A stretch of DNA of 64,000 bases from Tipula vernalis (taxonomy: Eukaryota; Arthropoda; Insecta; Diptera; Tipulidae). The stretch's first letter is position 1; each line of letters opens with the position of its first letter. The translations under genes were made by a program, and so were the position numbers. The DNA lies in NCBI GenBank assembly GCA_958295665.1, contig OY282560.1, forward strand, positions 260,657,368-260,721,367, read 5' to 3'. Shown in pieces: positions 20,960-33,249 of the stretch. The notes below the pieces were generated by a model that was given only the letters and a program-made list of their open reading frames with translations, did not search any database and was not told where the DNA came from.

Positions 20960-23500
20960 AGCTAAGAAAATAAATTTGTGTGTGTACCGTACTCAAAATA
21001 AGAAACTTAAAGATTGGTTCGCGTTTAAAACTTTAAAAGAACGAAATTGAAATTGTTTGTGTAAATTTAAAAAAACATAAAAAAACGATAAAAAAATATT
21101 GTACAAATTTTTAGCGCACTTTAAACGGGAATATTTGAACTTAAAACTAAACAATAAATATTTGAGTAATTATAATGTACATTTAAAACCTCAAACAAAA
21201 ACTCAAACATAACCTAAAAAAATTAAATTAAGATATTAACTAGAACAATATATTTTACGATATAAAATGAATAATTTTTCCTAAAATAATTAAAAAAATT
21301 AAACAAAACTTTTCTGTTTGAAGTTACGAATTTGTATGTTATCTATGATCGAAATGTCAAAATGAAATGAGAATAGTTTGGTTTAGTTCAAATTTTTATT
21401 CGTTTCTCCCTTTTACTTATTTCGAATTTTTACGATATCAATTAATCCTCATAAATGTATCACGATTGAGAACTTCATGTTCTCTTATAATTAATAAGAG
21501 TAAGAATTATTATTTCTAAATTAAACAGCTTAAGCCCAAAACAAGTGGGGGTGATTCATCATCTACATTTGAGAGAACTGTCTTGTACAATTTTTTAAAA
21601 TACTGCAGATTAAAAAAATTCAGAAAGGATTTTAAAAATTGTCCGTAAATAGACAAACTACATACGTCCTCAGTAAGGTAATTATACTAATTATACTCTT
21701 TGGATCCGTAATCCTAAAAAATCATCAAACCATCAAATTTAAATAATATCATCAAGTATGATAGGAAGTGAATTTTTCTATAATTTTGTTAATCCTAATG
21801 TTGAAACTAATTTTGATAGACATACTTGAATGTATAAAGTTTCACAGTCATTGTGGCCCGCCTTCTGACACTCATATTTTTCAACCGATTCAATGATTTG
21901 GTATTGTCATGACAAATTATTTACAAATAAATTATTAATTTATTGAAATTATTATTTATTGAATCATTCCAATAAATAAATAAAATGCAGATTCAAATAT
22001 TTAAACATAAAAATATTATTGTTGGCGGATGATTATAATTATTTCAAATAATATTTTTTGTTGGTTGAGTTGTAATTGAAATTGAAGGGCGTATTTATAT
22101 ACATATCTACATACATAATATTGTTCAATTCTCAAACTGTATATGTTTATTTATTTATATTTTATTTACAAAGAACATTATTTAATATATAGCTAAGAAG
22201 ACTGACTAAGACCGTACGTTTTTTGGGGTAATTTAAATAGATTAATTAATAACAAATTCATTAAATGTTGTACATAAAAAGAGACCCACTAATTTTTTTT
22301 TCGTTTTTTTTTATAATATTGTACATAGAATATAATATGATGGTAGCAATGTAATTTATTTTAAAGATCTCAAAATTAAAAATAATTTTAACGATTTTCG
22401 ATAATCAATCATAATTTATAACTCGAAATAGATATGGATTTGAATTTAATTTTTTTGTAAGTATTTAAGTAAATATTTGTTATTTAAATTAACAAACTAT
22501 GCATATAAAAGCAATTCTGTTTACCGTATTTGCTTATTTTGTAAACGTTTAGAAATGTTTGATTGATTTTAGCTAAAATATTTTAATTGTGCTATTTACT
22601 ACTATTAAACCATTTATGTATTGATTGATTAGATATTTGCATATTTCGAAAAAAAATATGATAATCAAATATTTCTTTAGGTTTGTATTTGGTTATATTA
22701 ATTAATAACCTACATACTGAATTTATGATGGATTAATTTAGTTACAGAAGCATAAATTAAACAAAATGTAACAACGTGCGGTAAATACAAAAATTTTTAG
22801 CTTAACCTAATTGGTAGTATAATAATGACATAATGTAGGTGAAAATGAAATATATATGTATGCATATATACTAAATGTGTTAAAGGTATAAATTTTTGAT
22901 AATTATGGCGAAACTATCTATGCAAATTGCAACCTAATGTCTTATCTTAAGATTTTAGAGTTTATTTAAGAGACTTTGCGAAATACCAAAAAATGGTAAT
23001 TAAAATAAAAAAAAATCAATTGCATGTATGTATATTGGTTCCATACCAACCAAACAAAGCAATTAAAAACAAATCATACGATAGGAATATTTTCCCTACA
23101 TAATCTACTTCTATTTTCGACACGAAATATTTGTGGGATTCATATTTTATTAAAAGTTAGAAATTGGCAATGCCAAAATTAGTGAAATTGAACTTCAAAG
23201 GTTCTTGTGCGATCAGTAAATATTGTTATTCTTGGTAATAGCTAGATCATCTGTGTCAAACAAAAATTCAATAACATTACATCTATTTTAACCGCCACCA
23301 GAAGCCTTTTAGTTTTAAATTTCAACGGTTTTAAATTTCGTTTTAACCATTGTTAAATTTAAATAAGGTTTCTAATATTTCTTTTAGAAAATTTGTTGAG
23401 TGTTCGATATTTTAAAATTAAAAAAGAAAATTATTTAAGTGGTACAAACAAGAAACAATAGATGAAACAAAATATAATAAGTACATATATTATAATATAC
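20960..23500. other. Very AT-rich non-coding stretch
   Basis: No coding sequence or repeat boundary could be supported. A strong poly-T patch lies at 22290-22312. Confidence 0.5.
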
Positions 23501-23579
23501 ACTGACGCTGTATCCAATACCAATTATCGAGTAGCCAGGTACTCGGTTATTTTGGTCCTTTTTCGAATACTACCACCGA

Positions 23580-24320
23580 CAATTTTTGGTGCCGAAATTA
23601 ATCCCATTTTCAATGTGAATTAGAGATCCCCGGCGTATATTTTTTTTAAATTAAAAAATTTCGCGCTGATTTAATTCAGTTTTCGAAAGTTAAATGTCTT
23701 GGAAATAATTCATATTGAAATAGAATTAAAATGACGCAGAATAAATTCAAATTTATCGGCGAAATTAATTCATTTCTAAATGAATTTAACTTCACCGATA
23801 TGAACACAATGAAATGAACTGAAATGTCACACATACATTATATCTTCTCGAAAAAGTACTAAAAAAGCCGTCATGAATTAAAATTGGAATTTTACACATA
23901 TTTTACAACTTGATTAAAAAGTACTAAAAAACCTATTTCGAAAATGGATTCAACACTTTCAAATGAAATAGAAAAGTTTCGCATCCTTTACAGCTTGAAG
24001 AAATGTACTAAAAAAACTTCTTCGATTACAAAAGATTGAAATGAATTTGACGTCTTCAAATGAAATTGAAAAGTTTCACATACTTTTCTTACACCTTCAT
24101 GAAAAGTACTGAAAAACTTCTACTTCAACAATAGATTGAAAAGAATTTAATTTATTATTAATAATTAATTTCTCGACGGATTTGATTAATACTTAAAAAT
24201 GGATTAATTCCCCACAAAAAAATTAAGCCATTTCGCGCAGATTTATTCATATTTAAAAATGAATTATTTTCGTAGTAAGTTCATTTTTGGCAGCGGAATT
24301 AATTCCCCGGACTTATAAGG
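23580..24320. repeat. Degenerate minisatellite with related flanks
   Basis: A motif close to CTT-(N)-GAAAAAGTACTAAAAAACTTC occurs four times between 23845 and 24125, with TTCAAATGAAAT(A/T)GAAAAG blocks between them. Both flanks carry repeated words (CGCGC(T/A)GATTTA, GAATTAATTC, ATCCCCGG/TTCCCCGG). The whole may be one element built on internal tandem repeats. No reading frame spans it. Confidence 0.6.
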
Positions 24321-24329
24321 ACCCATATG

Positions 24330-25150
24330 ATAACAACGAAACATCGGAAAAAAACTAAGAAAAGTAATAATTTATAATTGAAATTTTGAAAAAGTTTCTT
24401 TCTGAGGATATTGTTTTGGAAGTTTGGAACTTTTCAATTTATTTTAAGCTGTATTTATTATTTAATTATTGGAAATATTTTAAATAAATTGTCTAATTCT
24501 TCAGTTACATGAAGTGTTGTCAAATGGTTGGAATGGGAATCAAAATGCTTAGTTTATTAATCCAAAAATCCAGGAACTGGGCTATAATTATTAATAAAAA
24601 TGGTTAATCTATTAAAACCAACTGTTAGAATTACGTTTTAGTGACTAAATCTACAATATTTCAATATGAAGTCACAAAAAAGTATCACTTGATCAGAATC
24701 TAGCACCAGGCGGTACAATACCACGGGCTCGATAAATCGTTTAAAAACGCATGAAATTTTCGTAAGGAAGAAGACATTGAATGGTCATTTCCACACATAA
24801 AATATCGAAACCATCAGGTTGATTTTAAATCAACAGTTGGGATACAATATGCCCTGAGATTTCTTCTTTTAGATGGTTTTAAACATATTTATTTATTTTT
24901 CATAATATCGGATACTCGGGGGTAACCCGGATATTAAAACAAACAGTACTCGACTGACTGAGTACTTTGAAACTCTACTTGTGTTTCAATTGTTTCTAAG
25001 AAATAAAACTGCAATATTTAGATTCAATTAGTGATGTTGATGTGCAAATCAAATTATTTTAAATTCAATCAGACATTTTTTTGAAATTGGGAAAAGTTGT
25101 TGTTTATATATTAAAGTAGCATGTTAATAATTAAAATTCAAGGGGGTTGG
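24330..25150. other. Non-coding stretch
   Basis: Contains a short GC-richer patch with ACTCGGGGGTAACCCGGATA near 24912-24931. Nothing was identified. Confidence 0.4.
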
Positions 25151-25162
25151 CGAGAATTCGTC

Positions 25163-25196
25163 GAAGAGGATAGACGTGTTTTTTTCTATCCTCTTC
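25163..25196. repeat. Perfect 11 bp stem hairpin
   Basis: GAAGAGGATAG and CTATCCTCTTC are separated by 12 bases rich in T. It lies at the left edge of a GT-rich block that leads into the short frame at 25433. Confidence 0.8.
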
Positions 25197-25432
25197 AAAA
25201 ATTTAATTTAATTTTATTTTATTATCTTTTTTTATTTTTTGGGATTGGTGAAAATGTTTTGTGAAAATATTTTGTGCTTTTTGTAAAAAAAAAGTGTTCT
25301 AGTTTTTGTGTACAAAATAGTGATATTTATAGAATAAAATAGTGAATTAATTCGTTTACAGTGTTTTTTTATGTGTTGTGCCAATCAATTAATAAAATTG
25401 TATTAATTTAGTGTTTTTTGAACATTTGACAC

Positions 25433-25597
25433 ATGAGACAGGATTCTCGTGTTAAAATTAACATAACTGTACCACTCAGGAATCGTTATAGCCAGGTAAT
25501 CCCACGCCATATGCGCTTGTATGTGGTAGTGGAAATAATTATTAATTATATTGATTTTGTACCGTTGGATGTATATTTGCAATTGATGAGTGTGTAA
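25433..25597 (+). CDS. Short unidentified ORF, 54 residues
   Basis: ATG to TAA encodes a protein starting MRQDSRVKINITVPLRNRYS and ending DVYLQLMSV. A possible splice donor (CAG/GTAATC) lies after residue 21. The context before the ATG (ACAC) is acceptable for insects, and a GT-rich leader with a hairpin precedes it. I do not recognise it. It could be a first exon, the start of a retroelement ORF belonging to the GT-rich repeat at 26130, or chance. Confidence 0.2.
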   Translation: MRQDSRVKINITVPLRNRYSQVIPRHMRLYVVVEIIINYIDFVPLDVYLQLMSV

Positions 25598-26129
25598 ATA
25601 AATATTTAATTTTGTATTGCTGATAAATTTCCGTTGCTTTTGTCCGTATACAAACAAACACATTTAAATGCGGCCCTATTTGTATGCAAAGTTTTTCGTT
25701 TACTATGTAAGGGGATCGAGCGCAACCGTTTTGTTATTGTTTTTGGCATGGACTGAAAACAATTTTAGTAAATGAAACGGGTTGATAAAATTTATATTTT
25801 ATATTTTATCAAAAGTCAAGACATAAATTTTATGCTATTTGTTTTCACTTTTACTTCACAACGGTAGGAAAAGTGAACCGAACTAAGAAAGTCTAACCGA
25901 TTAAAATACTAAGTAAGATTTTGGCATAAGGTAATAATTTAACATAACCAAAGTGAAACAGAACTTCCAAAATAAAGGCAATCCTAGTGCTTTTATGAGG
26001 ATTGTGGCCCAATTCCCGCTTTCCATTAGTTTCTAAAGCTTACTGGAATTTATCAAAATTTCAAAGCCTCTGAAAACCAAAAAAAAATTTTTAAATGTCT
26101 TCTGATGAAATCAATCACTTTGTTGGTGT

Positions 26130-27600
26130 TAAATTGTAATTTGTATATATAGATTGGGGCACTGTGCTGATTGGGTGAGCGGCGTCGCGCGTTGTCTGGG
26201 ATAGGGGACGTTTCCTTTTGTGTGATATTATTGTGTACTATGTTGCATTGCAAGAATGTTTGGGGTGTTGATGAGAACGTTTCAGCACTTTTTGGTTGTT
26301 GAATTTAATAATATCAAAGTGTCATGGTTTGTTCAAGTATTTTGTCTGATGGTGCGGTTGTTATGAATTATACTGGATTGTGTGTGATTGTTAGATTGTC
26401 TCCGAGCTGCAGAGGTGTTGGTGAATTCTCGCTCAACCCCCAGAAACGCCAAGCGTACAGCAGCTGTGTGGCGTGGAGGTTGTATTGGTTGTGATATCTA
26501 TTTTATTTTACTTTTTTTTATTACTAACTAATTTATATGGGTTGGTTGCTGTTGATTGGGTGGTGAAGCGGTTTGGTTTTCAGAGTAACCTGGGTGACTC
26601 TGTTTGGGTCTTGTTGGTGAGTGTCGTATATGAGTGCATGTCGTGCCTGACTGAACGATTGATGTTCTAGACCTTTTGCGTATTATATAATAAATAATTT
26701 AAACATCATTAACTGAGTAAATAAGTGGGTAATTTAAGCATTATTAATGTCCTTTTGCAAGATTTTTAGGAAATTGCCGATTAGTTGAATTTTTGATAGT
26801 ATGGTTAAGTATATAAAATATATATTTTTTCAGCTTTTATTTTTGAATCTAGTTGCAGTGGATGAACCATTGATTGACTGTCTACAGCAGAGCGGTGGCT
26901 GATGAAGCAGGTGCTGTGAATTTGAGTTGTAGCTTGGTAGTTTGTAATTTTTTAACATTCCCGTAGAATTTTATTGTTGATGTTGAATTATTCATGTGGC
27001 TTAATATTATGGTTGAGGTTGGTATTGGTATTGAAGTGGGTGTTGGTATTGGTGTTCGTACTGGGATTTAATGTTCATACTTGTTGGTATAATTTTTAAT
27101 GATAGTTTTGGTATTAGTATTCATATTGGTTAGTTAAAATGGTTTTAGTTTTAGAACACTCCTGAGAAACTCGACCAAGATGACAATGGCTGTGATGACA
27201 GCACGATGGCCAGATGATAGTTGGTTGAATGATTGTCAAACTATTAATGGTTATTTATTGTACATAGGGATTGATCTAGAATTTATTTCAGAGAATCAAA
27301 TTTATACTTAATTAATTTTAAAATAATTATTATAAAGAATTAATGCATATTTTAAATTTAGGAATGTCTTGAAGAACCTGAAACAACCTTATAGGAGTTG
27401 GAGCAGTAGATGAACTTTAAATTGTATTGTCTTGTGCTAAATAAATTACTAAAAATATATTACTAACAAATTTACTAACTATCAACTACTTAGGTGTCTG
27501 GAACCGGGTTGAGTCTTTGTTGCTAACATTCCTTTCCCATCCCTCGATTTTATTATATGTAAAAAGGTGTACGACGGCGGTCTGGCCAGGGGCGGATATC
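26130..27600 (+). repeat. GT-rich interspersed repeat G1, copy 1
   Basis: A strand-biased block (G and T on the + strand) has no convincing frame. Its right part (27285-27600) matches 51770-51890 and 52560-52740. Shared words include ATTTAGGAA then AGAAGAACCTGAA, and AACCGGGT(T/C)GAGTCT, then CCCTC and TTTTATTATATGT. It contains TTGGTATTGGT-type short repeats near 27017-27060. It may be the 3' untranslated part of a non-LTR retrotransposon; that is inference. Confidence 0.55.
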
Positions 27601-27781
27601 ACAACTATTAGACTTATGTGGTTATCGATGTGGCGCCTTCCTTTACTTGGTGAAATATTGCTATGTTGACTTCATGAAAAGCGGAGTATGATGGTACATA
27701 TTTCCTTGGTAAGGGAGAGTTATGGTGTCGTGTTGCAACATGGGTATAGTGGTGTGGTATTCGCATTTTTACTGTATAATA

Positions 27782-28179
27782 GCCGTGTTTTCCATGAGAA
27801 CTGCACTAGAACTCGATAATTTTTAAATTCCTTTTATTCTATGTAAACCGAAAAAAATAAATTCATAAAGCGGCAATATGTAGTGTATTTAACATAAGTA
27901 TACATTTTAAGTTTAAAAATTTGCCCCATCAGTTATTGCATCAATATTTTCTTATTTTTGGTGACGTCATTACACGCGACTACACTCGATAAATTCATGA
28001 GTTTATCAAGTGTAACTAAAAAATAAGCAATAATTGTAACTATTTATTGCTGTAAATGTGTATTTATGTTAAATGCACTACACATTAGCGCTTTATGAAT
28101 TATTTTTTTTCGGTTTACATAGAATAAAAGGAATTTAAAGTTTATCGAGTTCTAGTGCAGTTCTCATGGAAAACACGGC
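27782..28179. mobile_element. MITE family M2, long copy, 398 bp
   Basis: The left arm starts GCCGTGTTTTCCATGAGAAC and the right arm is its inverse (GTTCTCATGGAAAACACGGC), matching for about 120-150 bp. TA lies outside each end. An internal palindromic patch is near 27980-28015. A shorter relative at 32565-32746 has the same ends. No coding capacity. Confidence 0.9.
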
Positions 28180-28502
28180 TAATGTTGTACAGCAGAATGT
28201 ACTTATATGTATTGTTTTTATATGAAGATGTACTTTTCTATTGGAAATATCGGTCAGTTCTATTCAAGTTGAATGCTATTATGGATAAGAATTACTTGCA
28301 CTTATTACAGATTACTTGTAAAGTTGTATACTATTGGGGACTATGATAATAGATAACAAAAGCTAAGCGAAAGCCGAATGTTACTCGAAGACCTCAAAGC
28401 CAAAATCTGTAATTTTTAATCGATTTTACTGCCAATTTAATATGACCGACTGATCTAACAGGCGATTACGTTTTGTGTAACGGGTTATTTCACTAATGGG
28501 AC

Positions 28503-29003
28503 CAATGAAAGTTTCACCATGTGAATAGTAAATAAAAAATGATTGATTTGGAATCGGCCAAATGTTCACCACGGCTTCTTTTGTCATAATTTAGGATGAC
28601 ATCTTGGCATAATTGCTCCTCTGGAACATCCTAGTATCCTGGCAAGCCAAACAGCCAATGGCTTTATTGCACAGGATGTTCCCGGGATGTATTATCTCGC
28701 GAAACAGCGAGATCAATTGGTTAATACTCTTGGACTTCTTTCTTTGAGGTTATCTTAAAAGTAAGGTCAATTCAAGAGCTAAATGATGAGATAACAAGGC
28801 ACATTAGTATAATAGAGACGCAATTATGCCAGGATGTCATCCTAAATTTGGACAAACGGATTGATATGTGCCGCCGAAGCCGTGGTGAACATTCGCCCGA
28901 TATTATCTTACGCATATAATTGTAAATTCAATAAAGAAATCGAAACCATTCCACCGCAATAATTTTTTTATTTACTATTCACATGGTGAAATTCTTATTG
29001 GCT
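28503..29003. mobile_element. Fold-back element of about 500 bp, segmented arms
   Basis: Three arm blocks match their inverse: TTTCACCATGTGAATAGTAA (outer), ATGTTCACCACGGCTTC (middle) and TAGGATGACATCTTGGCATA (inner). Spacers between blocks differ between arms, so the arms have diverged by insertions and deletions. No transposase frame was found in the central 200 bp. Confidence 0.8.
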
Positions 29004-29009
29004 CACCGT

Positions 29010-30325
29010 TTAGAACGACTTGTATTGAGTATTTATCAGAAATTCAATATTCATACTAAAAAATGTAGTAAAAATGTAGATTTCAAAAAAATCCAGAAAA
29101 ATATCCACTGCATCATGGTCCTTTTAAGGGTTAACAAACAGATGTATGCACTTAAATAAATTGTATTTACTTTTTATTTCTAGACAATTAAATTTGACTT
29201 AAACGATAAAATAAAATAAGAATCGAATAAAAGTTTGTGACGGTTTTCTAAAATTATTGTGATTATATTTTTAATTTAAAAAATAATAAAATTATCAATA
29301 AAACTATCATTATCTTTTTGATTAATTTTTTATACTTTGTTTTTTATTTTTAAACGAAATGACTGAAAAATCAATAAAACATTTAATTTCTCCATTTATT
29401 TGAAATTAAATTTATATTAAGGCTGCGGACCAATAAGTAGTCAGGGTAAATACACAAAATTAGGTTAATGTATTTATTTACCTTTCTCAAAAGTATGTTC
29501 GCCCAACGTTTAATAAAAATTATTAATTTTTTATTGTTGGCTAATTGCTTATACGAAAGAAGCGTGCATTTAAAAATAACATGGCCAATTAAAGTCGACT
29601 ACTACTGTAGTAATTGATTTACCCAAAAATAGGTCCAAGCCTAAGTTCCTGATATACTACTTGATTAATGTTCATCAAATAAAATAAAACCATACAGTAA
29701 ACGGGTATCATGTAAAACTCGCCCTCTTAAACCATTAAGAAGCTTTGGCGCAAAAATTGTTTGAATGACAACAATTTTTAATTTATTGACATACAATTTT
29801 TGTTATTGTACCTTTCACTCATCCTTTCCAGCTATGTATTAATCTGAATGGCCAGCGAACGAAAAATTAGTCTCCAAGTAGAGTAGCTTTATATTTTGCT
29901 TCAAAGTTCTAAGAAGTATTCCTGTTTCTAGTATGCTTTTTCAGCTTAATAAAAAATAAAAAATACAACATGGTTACAAAGTATGATAATGTTAATTATA
30001 TATATCATGTGCTGACGTAATTGATAGTTACAACAATAAATAAACAAACAGTTCTTGTTGTTATTTTAGTTATCTGTTTGATATGCTAATTTTCTTGTTT
30101 ATATAATAAAATAATTTAGAATAAATACAGTGGATAAATAAAGAGATTTTATTATTATCGATAAACAGCGCTTGTATATCATACAATTATGAATTATTTA
30201 GAGTAGTTTCGATCGATACAAGGTACATCAAAGTTTTTTTGGTGTGGAATTCGAGGTCGAAATAATTCGAGAAACATTTATTAATAATATTAAAATATTA
30301 ATATATTTTATTTAATACCATATTA
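29010..30325. other. AT-rich non-coding stretch
   Basis: No feature could be supported. Confidence 0.5.
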
Positions 30326-30330
30326 AGCGC

Positions 30331-30578
30331 GTTTTTTTATTCGCTTCGGATAGCTGCTATCGAGAGCCGTCATTTTTATACGCCTAAATTTAAATTTGAC
30401 GCGCTATTTATTGGTAAACTAAACTTATTTAACATCAAACTATCATTTTTAATTCAATTGTTTAGCGAAAACTTGATATAAAAAATATTTGGCTCTACCT
30501 ATTTATACGGAGCGCTATCCGGAGCCACTTTTCATATGACGGCTCTCGATAGCAGCTATCCGGAGCGAATAAAAAAAC
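30331..30578. mobile_element. 248 bp MITE with 43 bp inverted ends
   Basis: GTTTTTTTATTCGCTTCGGA continues through TAGCTGCTATCGAGAGCCGT and is inverted at the right end. An inner GAGCGCTATCCGGAGCC word partly repeats the end. No target duplication was clear. Confidence 0.85.
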
Positions 30579-30854
30579 ACTACAATTTTCTTATGTTTTT
30601 TTCTAGCATGCAGTACGTTCTTAAATATAATATATTTATGATGTCATATTATGACAGTGTATTTTATATGTAGAACAATGTCTGTAAAATTAACGCACCA
30701 AAGTCGTTTTCACTGTAACTTTTAAAATAACCAGAAATATTCAATTATATTTAGATATTACTATTTATATTTAGATGCTGTGTTAGACCAATACCGATGT
30801 ATTGTACAAAAACACATGTTGGCGATCAATAAAGCGTACTATCCCCTTTACTAT

Positions 30855-31400
30855 GAATTACACTCCCCCATGATGCCAGCAACTGAGAGGTCTTGCATTG
30901 TCATGCAGCAGAAGAAAATGTTTACCAACATTTTAAGGTATCTGTAATGTATCGAGAACTGTTTAAAGAACCGCCTGTTACTACATATGCACAGCTCCGT
31001 GGATGTTGCCAATTTCGATTCTCCCCACCGAATAGCGCCATTTCACAAATATTACTCTACGCATAACGCTCATTTCGCCGTCGGAAGGTTCTTGCCGATC
31101 TCAAGAATACAAAGAGAATTCCGACTCGTCCGTGAACAAAACCCTTTCTTAAGCTCAGGACGCCGCTATGTAACATTTGCAGCTTCTAGCAGCTGCGAAT
31201 CGCTCTCTAAATGTAATCATTTTGATAAAACGATCCTTCGTGGCCGTAGTGACTCGATGCCTGCCTTGCCCCGGGCAAAGAAATCGACACGAGAAATTGT
31301 TGTGTGAAACGTTTCAGCCAGAAAAACCACTGTTACACAGTCATCGTGGCTTAAATTTCCAGTCGTTCGTTCCATTAGAATACATTATAAGTGCGGTAAA
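30855..31400 (-). pseudogene. Tc1-like transposase relic
   Basis: On the minus strand blocks appear in Tc1 order. First is RERFAAARSCKC, then VLFTDESEFSLYS (first catalytic Asp region), a GNIHGAV block with a stop-riddled stretch, and LLLHDNARP with the second Asp. Several stops and frame changes lie between. The last third with the NPxE Glu is missing, and no terminal repeats were found. GC content is above the surroundings, so insertion was fairly recent compared with the most AT-decayed relics. Confidence 0.85.
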
Positions 31401-32080
31401 TTTAGTAGAATAATTTTTCAGGAGTATCAAAAATAAACATTAATAATTTAATCAACAACCTCATCCAAGGAATTTTTTACTTATGTTAAGTTATTGAAAA
31501 ACAAAAGCTTCTAGAAGCAAAAGGATGCTGAAATATACAAATATTCTAATAGGCTCTTCCTTCTAAGCCTAATATGACAATATATAAAATTAGAATTGAA
31601 TAATCTTTTGTAATTTAAAAGTTATAGTGAAAAATTCTTTGGTGTATTAATTTTGCGGAACAGGGTAATTCGTTCGTTGTTGTCGTTGTTTCTTGTTTTC
31701 GCCAATTTTTGTGTATTTCCTCCGATGACCAAGTTTTGTTGTCTTAACAATTATAAATAAACTTGGCGGAAATAAAAGAATAATATTTACTCCAGTAATT
31801 CAATGTTATTAAATTTTTTATAAGCTTAGTTGTAGGTTTATTGATTTATTGAAGGAAACGAGAAATTTACTGTTTAATCGATATCAATTTGATAAACTTC
31901 TTGTGGTGGAGGGAGAAAATTGTTCAATCTTGCGTACATAAGTATATTAGGGATATTATAGTTCAATAAACATATTCCTTTCTGTTTTGTTGTAAACGCA
32001 GGTGTATGCATAAAACAATCGATAATTTTATCGATTATTACAGAGACACACATTGAAACTTTTAATAATTTTAAGTACGA

Positions 32081-32419
32081 GTGTTATGTACAATATTTTT
32101 GCAGAACCTCTTTTACCGGTTTTATCCCATATATACTAATGGTACTACATTCAATTTAAAACTGAACCCGTGTTGTGGCGGTTCTGATTTGGAATTTCTG
32201 ATCGGACGAAAGGTAAAATATGCTAATACGCATATGAAAAAAGATTCATCTATAGAAAGGAGGACGTAAGACTTCGGAAGACAAATTGACAGTACTTTAT
32301 GTTCAAAAGGGCCGGCTCGGTTCGTCCAAGAGGTAAAATCTTTCGACCAGCTGTACAAAGTTGACAGCGTTCATTGTTTGATCTATCTTTCAGAGAAAAC
32401 AGAAAAGAGGTACTGAAAA
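32081..32419 (+). pseudogene. Unidentified frame of 112 codons with one stop
   Basis: One frame is open from an ATG at 32081 to a TGA at 32417-32419 except for a TAA at 32267. It includes KLNPCCGGSDLEFLIGRK and, after the stop, GPARFVQEVKSFDQLYKVDS. The region is less AT-rich than its surroundings. A possible intron from AAAG/GTAAAA (32213) would need testing. I do not recognise the protein. A decayed element ORF is the likeliest explanation. Confidence 0.3.
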
Positions 32420-32564
32420 TTTCGGTTGTTTAATTAGCAAATATGAACCAAAAGAAAAGTTATTCATTTTGCTTGATTTTTTTTAAGGGAGATTGCACCA
32501 CGTATGTCAAGGCGTATGTCAATTGCCTTTCGAAGCCGTAATTTAAACGTCTGTGTCTAAATAA

Positions 32565-32746
32565 GTCTTGTTTTCCATAAGATCTGCACTAGAACACGAG
32601 CAACTTTCAATTCCTTTTACTCTAAGTAAACCGAAAAAAAATAAATGCATGAAGGGGGAGTGTACTTAAGATAAATACACATTGCGACACACACATTGAA
32701 TTTAAAGTTTATCGAGTTCTAGTGCAGTTCTCATGGAAAACAAGAC
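32565..32746. mobile_element. MITE family M2, short copy, 182 bp
   Basis: The ends GTCTTGTTTTCCATAAGATC and GTTCTCATGGAAAACAAGAC match those of the 27782 copy over about 45 bp, and the inner word AAACCGAAAAAAAATAAAT is also shared. The middle is shortened compared with the long copy. Confidence 0.85.
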
Positions 32747-33170
32747 TATAGATGCGCATTTTTCTGAAAAGCTTTATTTCGAGAAAACTTTGTGGAAATC
32801 TTTTGTGAAAATGGATCACCTCAAGACAAACAATATTATACTGGATATTATACGCTCATCTGCGTGCTGCATCAGAAGAATACAAAATAATTGATCTCTA
32901 GTCTTATAAGCTACATATTTAAGGGAGTGAGAAGATGTAAATCGATGAAGAATCTTGCGTATAATATCAGTGCTTGTGCCTTACTTGACCCTAAAAGCTA
33001 TGACACATAAAACGACCTAAATATGTAAGTTTAAAAAGCTAGGACAAATTTAATGTGAATTAATGATGCAGAAATACTTGCACGGTGTAGGAATCGTCTT
33101 GGCACCTTCTGATTACACACTTTGTTACAGGGTAAAATTATACCATGTAACAATCAGCTGTAAACACTAA

Positions 33171-33195
33171 TTATTATTATTATTATTATTATAGC
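33171..33195. repeat. (ATT)n microsatellite
   Basis: About eight ATT units directly before a GC-rich word (GCGGGCAACCCGTCCCCG). Confidence 0.9.
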
Positions 33196-33249
33196 GGGCA
33201 ACCCGTCCCCGTGTTGTTACTTTAATTGGTTTCTCATAATTAATCCATT

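Noticed and set aside
30987..31413. Two overlapping plus-strand frames of 106 and 78 codons
   Set aside because: Antisense shadows of the Tc1-like relic, which reads convincingly on the minus strand.
33171..33240. Possible CRISPR-like or array structure at the ATT repeat
   Set aside because: Simple microsatellite without spacers, and the genome is eukaryotic.
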